A stretch of 64,000 bases of DNA from Streptomyces justiciae (lineage in GTDB: Bacteria; Actinomycetota; Actinomycetes; Streptomycetales; Streptomycetaceae): the NCBI RefSeq assembly GCF_015163075.1, contig NZ_JADDXU010000013.1, forward strand, positions 1 to 64,000. The letters run 5' to 3'. The notes beneath the pieces were generated by a model, which was not told where the DNA came from, ran no database searches, and saw only the letters and a program-made list of their open reading frames with translations. Positions within the stretch are counted from its first letter, which is position 1; each line of letters begins with the position of its first letter. Position numbers and translations under genes: made by a program. Positions 15,615-25,022 of this stretch are shown here, piece after piece.

Positions 15615-17290
15615 TCAGACCCGTCCACGATCCGGTCGGCCTCGAAGTGCGCTGGGACCGGCTCGCCGCCGCCACCGACGAGGCCGCCTCCACGATGCTG
15701 CGCACGGCCTTCTCCACGATCATCCGGGAGTCGAACGACTACACCGTCGTCCTGATGGACCGCGCGGGCCGCACGATGGCCGAGTCACGCGCCGGCATCC
15801 CCGCCTTCGCCGCCCTGATGAGCTCGCTGACCGCACTGGTCCTCGAACGGTTCCCGGCGGACGACTGGCAGGACGGCGACAGCGTCATCACCAACGACCC
15901 CTGGATCGCCACCGGGCACCTGCCCGACATCGCCATGATCTCCCCGGTCTTCCACCGAGGACGGCTCGTCGCGTTCGCCGGCACCGTGGCGCACTCCCCG
16001 GACATCGGCGGCACACCTTCGATGAGCGCGACCGAGCTGCTCTCCGAGGGCATCCTGATTCCCCCGCTGCGCCTGTTCCGCGCCGGACGGGTCGAGCAGG
16101 GGGTCAAGGACCTGCTGCTGGCGAACGTACGCCTGGCCGACCAGGTGTGGGGTGACCTGGAGGCGCAGGCCGCGGCACACGCCGTGTGCCGCCGACGTGC
16201 CCAGGAGTTCCTCGACGACTTCCGTGAGCCGGACTTCGAGGCGTTCGCGGCCCAGGTGCACGCGGTGACCGACGCCGCGATGCGAGCCGGCGTGCGCGAT
16301 CTGCCTGACGGCGTCTATCGCGCCGCCCTGGACGCGGACGGCGTCGAAGGCCACCCCACGCACATCGAGTGTGCGGTGACCGTGCGCGGCGAGGAGGTGG
16401 AGATCGACTACATCGGCAGCTCCCCCCAGGTGCCCTTCGCGACGAACTCGACGCTGAACTACACCCGCGCCTACTCCATGTATCCGCTGAAGATCCTGCT
16501 GGACCCGGCCACGCGGACCAACTGGGGTTCCTACCGGTCCGTCCAGGTCACCGCGCCCGAGGGCACGATCGTCAACCCGACGTTTCCCGCGCCCGTCGTG
16601 GCACGGCACCTCACCGGCCACCTCCTGTCCTGCGCGGTCTACCAGGCGCTGGCCCCGGTGCTGCCCGACCGTGTCATCGCCGACAGCGGCGGCGCCCCCG
16701 CCCTCCGGGTCCGCTTCGCCGGGGCCGACGACTCCGGACGGCCCTTCAGTCTCATGCTCTTCGCCAACGCGGGCATGGGCGCGTCCAAGGATTCGGACGG
16801 GCTGTCCACCACCGCCTTCCCGACCAACTCGGGCGGCGGCGGCATCGAGGCACTGGAGGCCGCCTCCCCCCTGCACTTCCTGCGCAAGGAGCTGCGGCCC
16901 GGATCGGGCGGACGGGGCCGACGCCGCGGCGGCCTGGGCCAGAGCATCGAGGTCCGCAACCCGACGAGCCGACCGGTGCAGATGGTGCTGCTCGGAGACC
17001 GCGAGCAGCACCCGGCGCTCGGACTGGCCGGCGGTGAACCCGGCGCCACCGCACAGGTCGTCCTGGACTCCGGCGAGCGCGTCCCCCTGAAGTCGATCTC
17101 GCAGCTGGCCCCCGGCGCATCAGTGGTCATCTCCTTCGCCGGCGGCGGCGGGTTCGGCCACCCCGAGGAGCGCGAGCCCGAACTCCTCGTCGCCGACGAG
17201 ATCGCCGGCTACACCGTCCCCGCCGACCGGCATCACCCACGCACCGCCCGGACGGCGGCCGAAAGCGCACATGAGGAGGTGGCCCGATGA
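15611..17290 (+). CDS. Hydantoinase B/oxoprolinase-family subunit
   Basis: A 559-residue HyuB-type protein. Marks are LRTAFSTIIRESNDYTVVLMD (shown as TAFSTIIRESNDY), NDPWIATGHLPDIAMISPVF and NSTLNYTRAYSMYPLK, with the C-terminal GGGGFGHPEER. HyuB pairs with HyuA in ATP-dependent opening of hydantoins or 5-oxoproline, and the same fold is used in acetone/acetophenone carboxylases. Both ends overlap neighbours by ATGA, so it is translationally coupled to the dehydrogenase and to HyuA. The substrate is probably not a hydantoin, given the neighbours; that is inference. Confidence 0.9.
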   Translation: MIRPVHDPVGLEVRWDRLAAATDEAASTMLRTAFSTIIRESNDYTVVLMDRAGRTMAESRAGIPAFAALMSSLTALVLERFPADDWQDGDSVITNDPWIATGHLPDIAMISPVFHRGRLVAFAGTVAHSPDIGGTPSMSATELLSEGILIPPLRLFRAGRVEQGVKDLLLANVRLADQVWGDLEAQAAAHAVCRRRAQEFLDDFREPDFEAFAAQVHAVTDAAMRAGVRDLPDGVYRAALDADGVEGHPTHIECAVTVRGEEVEIDYIGSSPQVPFATNSTLNYTRAYSMYPLKILLDPATRTNWGSYRSVQVTAPEGTIVNPTFPAPVVARHLTGHLLSCAVYQALAPVLPDRVIADSGGAPALRVRFAGADDSGRPFSLMLFANAGMGASKDSDGLSTTAFPTNSGGGGIEALEAASPLHFLRKELRPGSGGRGRRRGGLGQSIEVRNPTSRPVQMVLLGDREQHPALGLAGGEPGATAQVVLDSGERVPLKSISQLAPGASVVISFAGGGGFGHPEEREPELLVADEIAGYTVPADRHHPRTARTAAESAHEEVAR

Positions 17291-19359
17291 ACCGCACGGC
17301 CAGGATCGGCGTCGACGTCGGCGGCACGTTCACCGACCTGCTCCTGCACGACCCGCGCCGACACCTGATCCGGCCCGGAAAGCTGCCCACCACGCCCCAC
17401 GCCCCCAACGAGGCCATCACCGCAGGGATCGCACGCCTGCTGGAGGAGACCTCCACGGCCCCCGCTGACGTCGCGGGCATCGTGCACGGCACCACGCTGG
17501 TGACCAACACCCTGCTGGAACGCACCGGAGCCGTCGTCGGCCTGCTGACCACCAGCGGGTTCAGCGACTCCCTCGAAATGGGACGGGAGACGAGGTTCGA
17601 CACCACCGACCTGCTCGCCCGCCCCGCCCAGCCGCTGGTGCCACGCCATCTGCGCCGCGGGGTGGCCGGGAGGATCGCCGCGGACGGCAGCGAACTCCAA
17701 CCCCTCGACGAGCGAGCCGTCCGCACGGCTGTACGCGATCTGGTGGACCAGGGCATTGAGGCCCTGTCCGTCGCCCTCATGCACTCCTACCGCAACCCCG
17801 GGCACGAACACCGCGTGCGCGACCTGGTCGCGCACACCCACCCCGGCCTGCCCGTCACGCTCTCCAGCGCCGTCGCCCCCGTCATCGGCGAGTACGAGCG
17901 GGCCGGCACCGCCTGTCTGAACGCGTATGTGCAGCCCCTGATGGCGCGTTACCTCGACGACCTGCGCGAGGACCTCACCGGCATGGGCATCGACGCACCG
18001 CTTCGCATCATGCTCTCCGGCGGCGGTGTCACGACCCTGGAGGACGCCAAGCGGTTCCCCGTACGACTGCTCGAATCCGGTCCCGCGGCCGGTGCCATCG
18101 CCGCTGCCGCCGTCGCCCGGACACTGGGGGAGCAGGACGTCGTCTCCTTCGACATGGGCGGTACGACCGCGAAGATCGCCGTCGTCCAGCACGGCAGGCC
18201 CAGGCTCAAGCACGACTTCGAGGCCGGACGGGTCGACAAGTTCAAACCCGGCTCGGGGCTGCCGGTGCGCCTGACCGTCGTCGACATGATCGAGATCGGG
18301 TCGGGAGGCGGCTCGATCGCCGCACCCGACGCGCTCGGACTGCTCAAGGTGGGGCCGCGCAGCGCCGGTTCGGTACCCGGCCCGGTCGCCTACGGGCGTG
18401 GCGGCGAGCGGCCCACCGTGACGGACGCCGACCTCCTGCTCGGCTTTCTCGACGCGGAGAACTTCCTCGGCGGCGAGATGAGACTGCGCACGCGCGAGGC
18501 CCACAAGGCGCTGACCCGCGAGGTGGCCGGCCCCCTGGGACTCGACACCGCTGACGCCGCCGCCGGGATCGTCGAGGTGGTCACCGAAAGCATGGCCGCC
18601 GCCGCCCGTATGCACCTGTCCGAACAGGGCAAGGACCCCGCCGACTTCGCGCTCCTGGCCTTCGGCGGCGCCGGCCCCGCCCACGCCTACGGGTTGGCGA
18701 AGTCGCTGAGGATTCCCAAGGTGATCGTGCCGATGCGGGCCGGCGTGATGTCCGCCTGCGGGCTGCTGGCCGCCGCTCCCACGGTCGACGAGGTCCGCAG
18801 TCTGCCGTCGCCGCTCACCGACGTCGACTGGGACCAAGTCGCCGCGCTCTACGACGAGATGACGACCAGCGCCACCGAAACACTCCAGCCGGGCGACCCG
18901 GAGCTGGTGCGGGTCCGCCGCTCGGCCGACATGCGCTACCTCGGCCAGGGCTTCGAGATCGAGGTCGGTGTGCCCGAGCAGGACTTCGGCCCAGCCGGCC
19001 TCGCACGTATCCGCGCCGCCTTCGAGTCCACGTACCGCGCCGTGTTCGGCCGTTCCCTCGACGGGGCCGTCGAAGTCGTCAACTGGCGGCTGTCGATGCG
19101 ACTGCCCGGTCATGAGCTGTCGACGGAGGGCGGCCATGCGCGCGGCGGCGAGGCGAGCCGCGGTGTCCGGCCGGTCTGGTTTCCGGGACACGGGTCGCTC
19201 GAAACCACCGTATGGAACCGCTACGAGCTCATGCCTGGCGCCGAGTTGACAGGTCCGGCGCTCTTCGAGGAACGCGAATCGTCCTGCTCCTTCGGGCCGG
19301 ACTGCCGTATCCGGGTCACCGACGACCTGACCCTCGTGGTCGAGATCGACCGCGTCTGA
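17287..19359 (+). CDS. Hydantoinase A/oxoprolinase-family subunit
   Basis: A 690-residue HyuA-type ATPase subunit of the ASKHA fold. IGVDVGGTFTDLLLHD is the phosphate-1 motif, HGTTLVTNTLLERTGA follows, VSFDMGGTTAKIAVV is the second phosphate-binding block and LLAFGGAGPAHAYGLAK lies near the C-terminal third. It overlaps HyuB by ATGA and must act as its partner. Length matches stand-alone HyuA. The family drives ATP-dependent hydrolysis of cyclic amides or carboxylation; here the context is hydroxy-acid catabolism. Confidence 0.92.
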   Translation: MNRTARIGVDVGGTFTDLLLHDPRRHLIRPGKLPTTPHAPNEAITAGIARLLEETSTAPADVAGIVHGTTLVTNTLLERTGAVVGLLTTSGFSDSLEMGRETRFDTTDLLARPAQPLVPRHLRRGVAGRIAADGSELQPLDERAVRTAVRDLVDQGIEALSVALMHSYRNPGHEHRVRDLVAHTHPGLPVTLSSAVAPVIGEYERAGTACLNAYVQPLMARYLDDLREDLTGMGIDAPLRIMLSGGGVTTLEDAKRFPVRLLESGPAAGAIAAAAVARTLGEQDVVSFDMGGTTAKIAVVQHGRPRLKHDFEAGRVDKFKPGSGLPVRLTVVDMIEIGSGGGSIAAPDALGLLKVGPRSAGSVPGPVAYGRGGERPTVTDADLLLGFLDAENFLGGEMRLRTREAHKALTREVAGPLGLDTADAAAGIVEVVTESMAAAARMHLSEQGKDPADFALLAFGGAGPAHAYGLAKSLRIPKVIVPMRAGVMSACGLLAAAPTVDEVRSLPSPLTDVDWDQVAALYDEMTTSATETLQPGDPELVRVRRSADMRYLGQGFEIEVGVPEQDFGPAGLARIRAAFESTYRAVFGRSLDGAVEVVNWRLSMRLPGHELSTEGGHARGGEASRGVRPVWFPGHGSLETTVWNRYELMPGAELTGPALFEERESSCSFGPDCRIRVTDDLTLVVEIDRV

Positions 19360-19460
19360 ACCCTCCGGCGACCAGCCCGAGGAACGGCTCCCCCCATGCC
19401 CACACCGACAAACCATCCAGTAGCTGCCCGACTTGGTGGCGGCGCGAAGGGACGACCCCT

Positions 19461-20735
19461 ATGACGACGGTGTCAGTAGGGCAGCGCACACGAACCCGGC
19501 GCATCACCTTCCTGGTCGCTCTCGCGGTCTTCGCGCAGGAGTCGACCTGGAACTTCTACGAATCCCAGGTGCCGCCGCTCCTGCGGGAGCACCTCACCAG
19601 CACGGCCGTCGTGGGCCTGCTGATGGGCATGGACAACCTGCTCGGCATCTTCATCCAGCCGTGGATCGGCAACCGCTCCGACCGCACGAGGACCTCCTGG
19701 GGCCGGCGGATGCCCTACCTGGTGGTGGGGATGCCGATCGCCGCCACGCTCTTCGTCCTCATCCCGCACAGCGCGGGGTCCCTGCCGCTGCTCGTCGTGG
19801 TGCTGTTCTCGTACGCGCTCGTCGCCAACACGTTCAAGCCGATCGCCGAGGCCCTCGTACCGGACTTCATCGCACCCGAGCGACGCAGCCGGGCCAACGC
19901 CGCGGTCAAGATCGCGTCGAGCATCACGGCCATCGTCGCCGCGCTCATCAGCATCTTCCTGGTCGACGACCATCTGAGTCTCGCGTTCGCGATCCCGGCG
20001 ATCATCATGCTGATCTCGATCGGGGTGCTCGCGGCCACCGTGCGCGACAACCGCTCCCCGGCCTACCGGGCCGCCGTGGCCGAGAGCGAGGAGGAGCACA
20101 GCGGCGAGCGCACCGAGCCACGCGTCCGGGACACCTTCGTCGAGATCCTCAAGGACACCGATCGCAGCCGGCTCCTGCTGCTCCTCGCGATCCTCCTCTT
20201 CGGCAGCGCGTGGGCCGCGTCCCGGTCGCTGATCACGCCGTACGGGATGGAAGCCCTGGACATGTCACGGGGAGCCGCCGGCGGTCTCACCCTGCCCAGC
20301 GGTATCGCCTTCATCCTGGCGGCCTACCCGGCAGCCGTGCTCGCCGAGCGGTACGGACGGCTCCGGGTCATGGCCGTCGGCATGTCGGTCTTCGCCGGCG
20401 CCATGGTGCTGGGGACCATCGTCCAGACCCCCATGGGGGCCACCGTGGCCCTGTGCCTCGCGGCGGCCGGCGCCACCTGCTTCCTGGTCAACGCGGTGGT
20501 CGTCCTGTGGAACCTCGCACCCTCGGCACGGGTCTTCGGGACCTACGCCGGCATGTACACCGTCGGCTGGGCCGGCGGCGGCTTCCTGGGCCCGGCGGTG
20601 GTCGGCGGGACGGTCGACATCACCGGCTGGCCCCTGATGCTCATCGACATCGCCCTGGTCGCCACGCTGTCGATCGTCGTCGTGGCCAGGATCAGTGTGC
20701 TCCAGCGGCGCACCGGCCTGACCCTCGCCAAATAA
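19461..20735 (+). CDS. MFS transporter of the right AtuA arm
   Basis: A 424-residue 12-helix transporter, a paralogue of the left-arm transporter (shared FAQESTWNFYESQVP, MGMDNLLGIFIQPWIG, PLLVVVLFSYALVANTFKPI in similar positions). ATG 19461 is chosen for a GAAGG site 11 bases upstream and because the helical part begins 15 residues later; the open frame extends back into the HyuA gene. It is placed between HyuA and the D-2-hydroxyacid dehydrogenase. Import of the substrate of the right arm is the probable role. Confidence 0.88.
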   Translation: MTTVSVGQRTRTRRITFLVALAVFAQESTWNFYESQVPPLLREHLTSTAVVGLLMGMDNLLGIFIQPWIGNRSDRTRTSWGRRMPYLVVGMPIAATLFVLIPHSAGSLPLLVVVLFSYALVANTFKPIAEALVPDFIAPERRSRANAAVKIASSITAIVAALISIFLVDDHLSLAFAIPAIIMLISIGVLAATVRDNRSPAYRAAVAESEEEHSGERTEPRVRDTFVEILKDTDRSRLLLLLAILLFGSAWAASRSLITPYGMEALDMSRGAAGGLTLPSGIAFILAAYPAAVLAERYGRLRVMAVGMSVFAGAMVLGTIVQTPMGATVALCLAAAGATCFLVNAVVVLWNLAPSARVFGTYAGMYTVGWAGGGFLGPAVVGGTVDITGWPLMLIDIALVATLSIVVVARISVLQRRTGLTLAK

Positions 20736-20776
20736 CCAGCCCATCCCGCGCCCGACGCAGCAAGAGACGAGGAACC

Positions 20777-21757
20777 GTGCCCCGCGTTCTGATCACCACG
20801 GACTACCTACGACCCGGCGACGAGGTCGATGACCACCTTCGGGCACACGGCCACACGACGGTGCACGCCCCGCTCGTCGGCCGGCACGGTCCCGAGCAAC
20901 TCGTCGCCGCCCTCGACGGAATCGACGCGGCGCTCGTCGGCCACGACCCCCTGACCGCCGCGGTCCTCTCCGAAGCGCCCCGGCTGCGCGCCGTCGTGCG
21001 CACCGGCGTCGGCTACGACTCGATCGACGTCGTCGCCGCGGGCAGGCTCGGCATCACGGTGAGCAACCTGCCGGGCATCAACGCCAACGCCGTCGCCGAG
21101 TACACCCTCGGCCTGCTGCTGGCGGCCGCGCGGCGACTCGTGCAGAGCGCGGCGGGCGTCGCCGCCGGCCGGTGGCCCAGGGCGGACGGTCACGAGCTGC
21201 GCGGGTCGACGCTCGGCCTCATCGGATACGGGGCGGCAGCACGTGCCGTGGTGCCGCTGGCGCGAGCCTTCGGCATGGACGTGCTCTGCACGACCGCTGT
21301 GCCCGAGAACCAACGGCCGGACCAGGCGGTGCGGTTCGTCGCGCTCCCCGAGCTGCTGGCCGCGTCCGACTACGTGTCGGTGCACACCGCGCTGACGGAC
21401 CGCACCCGAGGCCTCCTGGACGCCGCCGCCTTCCGGCGGATGAAGCCCACGGCGGTGCTCGTCAACACCGCGCGGGGGGCCGTCGTCGACGAACAGGCCC
21501 TCGCCGACGCCGTGCGCACCGGCGAGATCGCCGCGGCGGCGCTCGACGTGGTGAGCGAGGAGCCACTCCCGGCCGACAGCCCGCTGCGGGACGTCGAGGG
21601 CATCGTCGTCTTCTCCCACCTCGCGGGCCAGACCGCCGAAGCCCGCGCCGCCGCCGGTCTCGAAGGTGCGGCCGAGGTGGTGGCCGCCCTCGCGGGCCGC
21701 CCCCGCTTCGCGGTCAACGCCCACCTGCTGCCCCACGCCCCCACTGCCCGCGGGTGA
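20777..21757 (+). CDS. D-2-hydroxyacid dehydrogenase (phosphoglycerate dehydrogenase-like)
   Basis: A 326-residue NAD-dependent dehydrogenase of the SerA/D-isomer-specific family. The catalytic set is complete: Arg in NTARGAVVDE, Glu in VVSEEPLP and His in SHLAGQT. The dinucleotide motif is LIGYGAAARAV, where the third glycine of GxGxxG is an alanine. TGVGYDSIDV and NLPGINANAVAEYTLGLLL mark the substrate domain. GTG start with a GAGGA site. It would interconvert a D-2-hydroxy acid and a 2-oxo acid, a step that fits the neighbouring tartrate-type dehydrogenase and MFS importer. Confidence 0.9.
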   Translation: MPRVLITTDYLRPGDEVDDHLRAHGHTTVHAPLVGRHGPEQLVAALDGIDAALVGHDPLTAAVLSEAPRLRAVVRTGVGYDSIDVVAAGRLGITVSNLPGINANAVAEYTLGLLLAAARRLVQSAAGVAAGRWPRADGHELRGSTLGLIGYGAAARAVVPLARAFGMDVLCTTAVPENQRPDQAVRFVALPELLAASDYVSVHTALTDRTRGLLDAAAFRRMKPTAVLVNTARGAVVDEQALADAVRTGEIAAAALDVVSEEPLPADSPLRDVEGIVVFSHLAGQTAEARAAAGLEGAAEVVAALAGRPRFAVNAHLLPHAPTARG

Positions 21758-21793
21758 CACCCGCCCGCCACCGCATCGACAAGAAAGAGGAAC

Positions 21794-23179
21794 ATGGACA
21801 ACGAACGGGTCGACCAGGTCAAGGTCCTGGCACCGACCGGCATGCTCGGAGCCGGCTTCCCCGAGGCCACGATCGAGCGAGGTCTGGCGCTCGGCGCCGA
21901 TGTCATCTCCGTCGACGGCGGCAGCACCGACTCCGGTCCTTACTACCTCGGCGCGTCGCAGCCCAAGACCACCCGTGCGGCGGTCGCCCGGGACCTGCGC
22001 GTCCTGCTGAAGGCGGCGGCAGGCGCCGGAATCCCCCTGATCGTCGGCTCGTGCGGCACCAGCGGAACCGACTCCGGCGTCGACTGGGTCGCCGGCATCG
22101 TCGCCGACATCCTGGCGGCCGAAGGACTGCGGCTGAAGGTGGCGCGCATCTACAGCGAGCAGTCGACCGACGTACTCCTCGAGCGCCTGGCCGAGGGCCG
22201 GATCCATCCCCTGCCCCCACTGGGCGAGTTGGATCCGCAGACATTGCAGAGCTGCGCCCACATCGTGGGCGCGATGGGGCACGAGCCGATCGTCGCCGCG
22301 CTGGAGGCCGGTGCGCAGGTCGTGCTCGCCGGCCGCGCCACGGACACCGCCATCGCCGCCGCCTATCCCCTGATGAAGGGGATGCCGGCCGGGCCGTCCT
22401 GGCACGCCGCCAAGATCATCGAATGCGGCGGGCAGTGCACCAGCAATCCGCGCGCGGGCGGAGTCCTGGCCACCGTCGACGCCGGTGGCTTCACCATCGA
22501 GCCGCTCGACCCGACGGCCGCCTGCACACCGATCCTGGTGGCCGCCCACATGCTCTACGAGACGGTGGACCCGTTCCGGATGCGTGAGCCGGACGGCACG
22601 CTGGACGTCCGCGAGGCCGTCTACACCGCACTCGACGACCGCATCGTGCGGGTCGAGGGCTCGCAGTTCCACGTCGCCGAGCAGCACACCATCAAGCTCG
22701 AAGGCGCGCGGATCACCGGCTACGAGACGATGTCGTTCAGCGCGATCCGCGATCCGCACATCCTGGCGCACATCGACGACTGGGCCGACCTCATGCGCAC
22801 GATGATCCGGCAGCGGGTGGAGCAGACGATCGGCCTCGGTGACGACAAGTACGCCTTCGACCTGCGCCTCTACGGGCACAACGCCATCCTCGGGGACCTC
22901 GATCCGGCAGCCGGTCCGCCCCGCGAGGTGGGCGTCATGCTCCTCGTCAACGCACCGGACCAGAGCACCGCGACCGCCGTCGCGAAGATAGCCAACCCCC
23001 TGATGCTGCACCTGCCGACGGCCGACATGGACTACCTGCCGAGCCTGGCGTTCGCCACCTCACCGGCCGAGGTCGAACGCGGTCCGGCGTACGAGTTCGT
23101 GCTCCACCACGTCGTCGACACCCTCACCCCCACCGACATGTTCCGCACCGAGTTCGAGGAGGCCTCCCACCATGCCTGA
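21794..23179 (+). CDS. AtuA-family (DUF1446) protein, copy 2
   Basis: A 461-residue paralogue of the AtuA protein at 9598-10959: LAPTGMLGAGFPEATIERG, DGGSTDSGPYYLG, IVGSCGTSGTDSGVDWV and HMLYETVDPFRMREPDGTLD appear at matching positions. No signal peptide. Its 3' end overlaps the DUF4387 gene by 8 bp, the same partner order as in copy 1. The differences (for example VEQTIGLGDDKYAFDLRLYG against the copy 1 region) suggest different substrates for the two arms. Family function is unproven; the name comes from citronellol catabolism in Pseudomonas. Confidence 0.92.
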   Translation: MDNERVDQVKVLAPTGMLGAGFPEATIERGLALGADVISVDGGSTDSGPYYLGASQPKTTRAAVARDLRVLLKAAAGAGIPLIVGSCGTSGTDSGVDWVAGIVADILAAEGLRLKVARIYSEQSTDVLLERLAEGRIHPLPPLGELDPQTLQSCAHIVGAMGHEPIVAALEAGAQVVLAGRATDTAIAAAYPLMKGMPAGPSWHAAKIIECGGQCTSNPRAGGVLATVDAGGFTIEPLDPTAACTPILVAAHMLYETVDPFRMREPDGTLDVREAVYTALDDRIVRVEGSQFHVAEQHTIKLEGARITGYETMSFSAIRDPHILAHIDDWADLMRTMIRQRVEQTIGLGDDKYAFDLRLYGHNAILGDLDPAAGPPREVGVMLLVNAPDQSTATAVAKIANPLMLHLPTADMDYLPSLAFATSPAEVERGPAYEFVLHHVVDTLTPTDMFRTEFEEASHHA

Positions 23180-23501
23180 GACCGCCCCCACCACCCTGGG
23201 CGACCTGGCGTACGAGGTCCGCTCCAAGAACGCCGGCCCGTTCTGGGTGACCATGGAACTTTTCATGCGGGACGCGGACGGCTATCGCATCGCCGCCGAC
23301 GAGACGTTCCTCAACGAGGGCACGATCGCCCGGCTCTACGGACTCGACGAGGCCGACGTCCAGATGTTCCGCATCCCGTCGCTGAACGTCGTCAAGATCT
23401 CCTTCCCACGTCCCGTCAGCCAGGCGTCGCTGCGCGACCGGGACGTCCACTCCGGCCAGCACCACGTGCCGTTGGCGGTTCTCCCCGTACCCGCCACCTG
23501 A
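23172..23501 (+). CDS. DUF4387 protein, copy 2
   Basis: A 109-residue DUF4387 protein: EVRSKNAGPFWVTMELFM near the start, VVKISFPRPVSQ in the C-terminal half and GQHHVPL at the end. It overlaps the preceding AtuA gene by 8 bp, which supports co-translation and complex formation. Copy 1 is at 9262-9594. Compared with it, this copy has an extra polar stretch (MPETAPTTLGDLAYE) at the N-terminus. Confidence 0.9.
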   Translation: MPETAPTTLGDLAYEVRSKNAGPFWVTMELFMRDADGYRIAADETFLNEGTIARLYGLDEADVQMFRIPSLNVVKISFPRPVSQASLRDRDVHSGQHHVPLAVLPVPAT

Positions 23502-23539
23502 CCCATGTCGGCCCCCCAAGCACCTGAAGGAGCAGTTCC

Positions 23540-24994
23540 TTGAGCACACCTGCCCTGCCCGAACCCGGTACGTATCGCCGGGCCCGCGGCCGCCGTTCGA
23601 CGATGCTGACGGCGCTGCTCGCGGCCGCGGTCGTGGGCACTCTCGGCAGCGCGCCCGCCACCGCGGCCGACACCACGCGCCCGACTCCCGCCGCCTGCCC
23701 GGGACATCTGGCGGAGAAGGCCACCTGCTACACCGGCCGGGACACCAACGGCGCCTACTACACGATGGCCGTCCCGAAGCACTGGAACGGCTCCCTCGTC
23801 GTCCACGCCCACGGCGGCCCCGACTTCTCCTACGACGAGTCCACCAGCACCGAGGACCTGGAACGCTGGGCGGTGATGGTCGACGAGGGCTACGCCTGGA
23901 CGGGCTCCTCCTACCGCCGTGGCGGTTACGGGGTCAGGATGGCCGCCGCGGACACGGAGAACGTACGCCGCCTGTTCGTCGGCCACTTCGGCCGCCCCGA
24001 CCGCACCTATCTGCACGGCCAGTCCTGGGGCGGCAATGTCGCCGCAAAGGTCGCCGAGACCTACGGCGGGAAGCGCGGCGCCTACGACGGAGTCCTGCTG
24101 ACCAACGGCTTCCTGGCCGGCGGCTCGCGCGGCTACGACACACGTGTGGACCTGCGCACGGTCTACCAGTACTACTGCCGCAACCTGCCCCGTCCCACCG
24201 AGCCGCAGTACCCGCTGTGGCAAGGACTGCCCGCGGACTCCGAAATGACCCCCGAGGAGGTCCACGGCCGACTCCAGGAGTGCACCGGCATCGACTCCGA
24301 CCCGGCCGACCGGACCGCACGGCAACAGCGCAACCTCGACGACATCCTCGCCGTCACCCGCGTCCCGGAACGCTCCCTGGCCACGAACATGCAGTACGCG
24401 GCCTTCCTCGTCCGCGACATCGTGTCCAACCGCCTCGACGGCCGTAACCCGTTCGGCAACCGCGGTGTCCACTACGACGGTTCACACGACGACAAGGCGC
24501 TCAACGCCGGCGTGGAGCGCTTCTCGGCCGACCCCAGCGCGCGCCGTGATCTCTCCTACGACAGCGACCTCACCGGCCGGATCGCCCTCCCGGTCCTCAC
24601 GCTGCACGCGATCGACGACCCCCAGGTCTTCGTCGAGCACGAGGCGGCCTATCGCGCCACGGTCCAGGCCGCCGGCCGAAGCGAGAACCTCGTCCAGACC
24701 TTCACGAGGGAGAGCGATCACAGCGCCCTCAGCAACGCCGAGTACGCCAACTCCCTTGCGGCCCTGGACACATGGGCCCGCACCGGCCGGAAACCCACCG
24801 CCACCTCGATAGCGCGTACGTGCAGCGCCTTCGACACCACCTACGGCGGTGGCTGCTTCTACGATCCGACGTTCCGCCCCGCCCCGTTCGCCACCCAGGT
24901 CCGACCCCGGCCAGGCGGCCTCCACTGGCCCGCCATGTCGGCGGCGCAGGAAGAGACGTGGAGCCGTATCGAGGGCGTGGGCATAGCCCCCTGA
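23540..24994 (+). CDS. Exported alpha/beta hydrolase
   Basis: A 484-residue secreted hydrolase. The leader has a twin basic n-region (RRARGRRST), a hydrophobic stretch LLAAAVVGTLGS and an ATAAD cleavage site. The nucleophile is Ser in HGQSWGGNVAAK, the oxyanion region HAHGGPDF, the acid probably in AIDDPQVF and the His in ESDHSAL. The TTG start is supported by GAAGGAG 7 bases upstream. It is the last gene of the right arm and would release an acid outside the cell for the MFS importer. Its specificity cannot be read; size and layout resemble tannase-like or other bulky-ester hydrolases. Confidence 0.82.
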   Translation: MSTPALPEPGTYRRARGRRSTMLTALLAAAVVGTLGSAPATAADTTRPTPAACPGHLAEKATCYTGRDTNGAYYTMAVPKHWNGSLVVHAHGGPDFSYDESTSTEDLERWAVMVDEGYAWTGSSYRRGGYGVRMAAADTENVRRLFVGHFGRPDRTYLHGQSWGGNVAAKVAETYGGKRGAYDGVLLTNGFLAGGSRGYDTRVDLRTVYQYYCRNLPRPTEPQYPLWQGLPADSEMTPEEVHGRLQECTGIDSDPADRTARQQRNLDDILAVTRVPERSLATNMQYAAFLVRDIVSNRLDGRNPFGNRGVHYDGSHDDKALNAGVERFSADPSARRDLSYDSDLTGRIALPVLTLHAIDDPQVFVEHEAAYRATVQAAGRSENLVQTFTRESDHSALSNAEYANSLAALDTWARTGRKPTATSIARTCSAFDTTYGGGCFYDPTFRPAPFATQVRPRPGGLHWPAMSAAQEETWSRIEGVGIAP

Positions 24995-25022
24995 AGCCGC
25001 TCGACGGTTCCCGATCCTGCTC

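Noticed and set aside
17233..23011. Very long open frames on the minus strand opposite the HyuA, dehydrogenase and AtuA genes
   Set aside because: They mirror the third-position GC of real plus-strand genes, are rich in Arg/Gly/Asp/His repeats and match no family.
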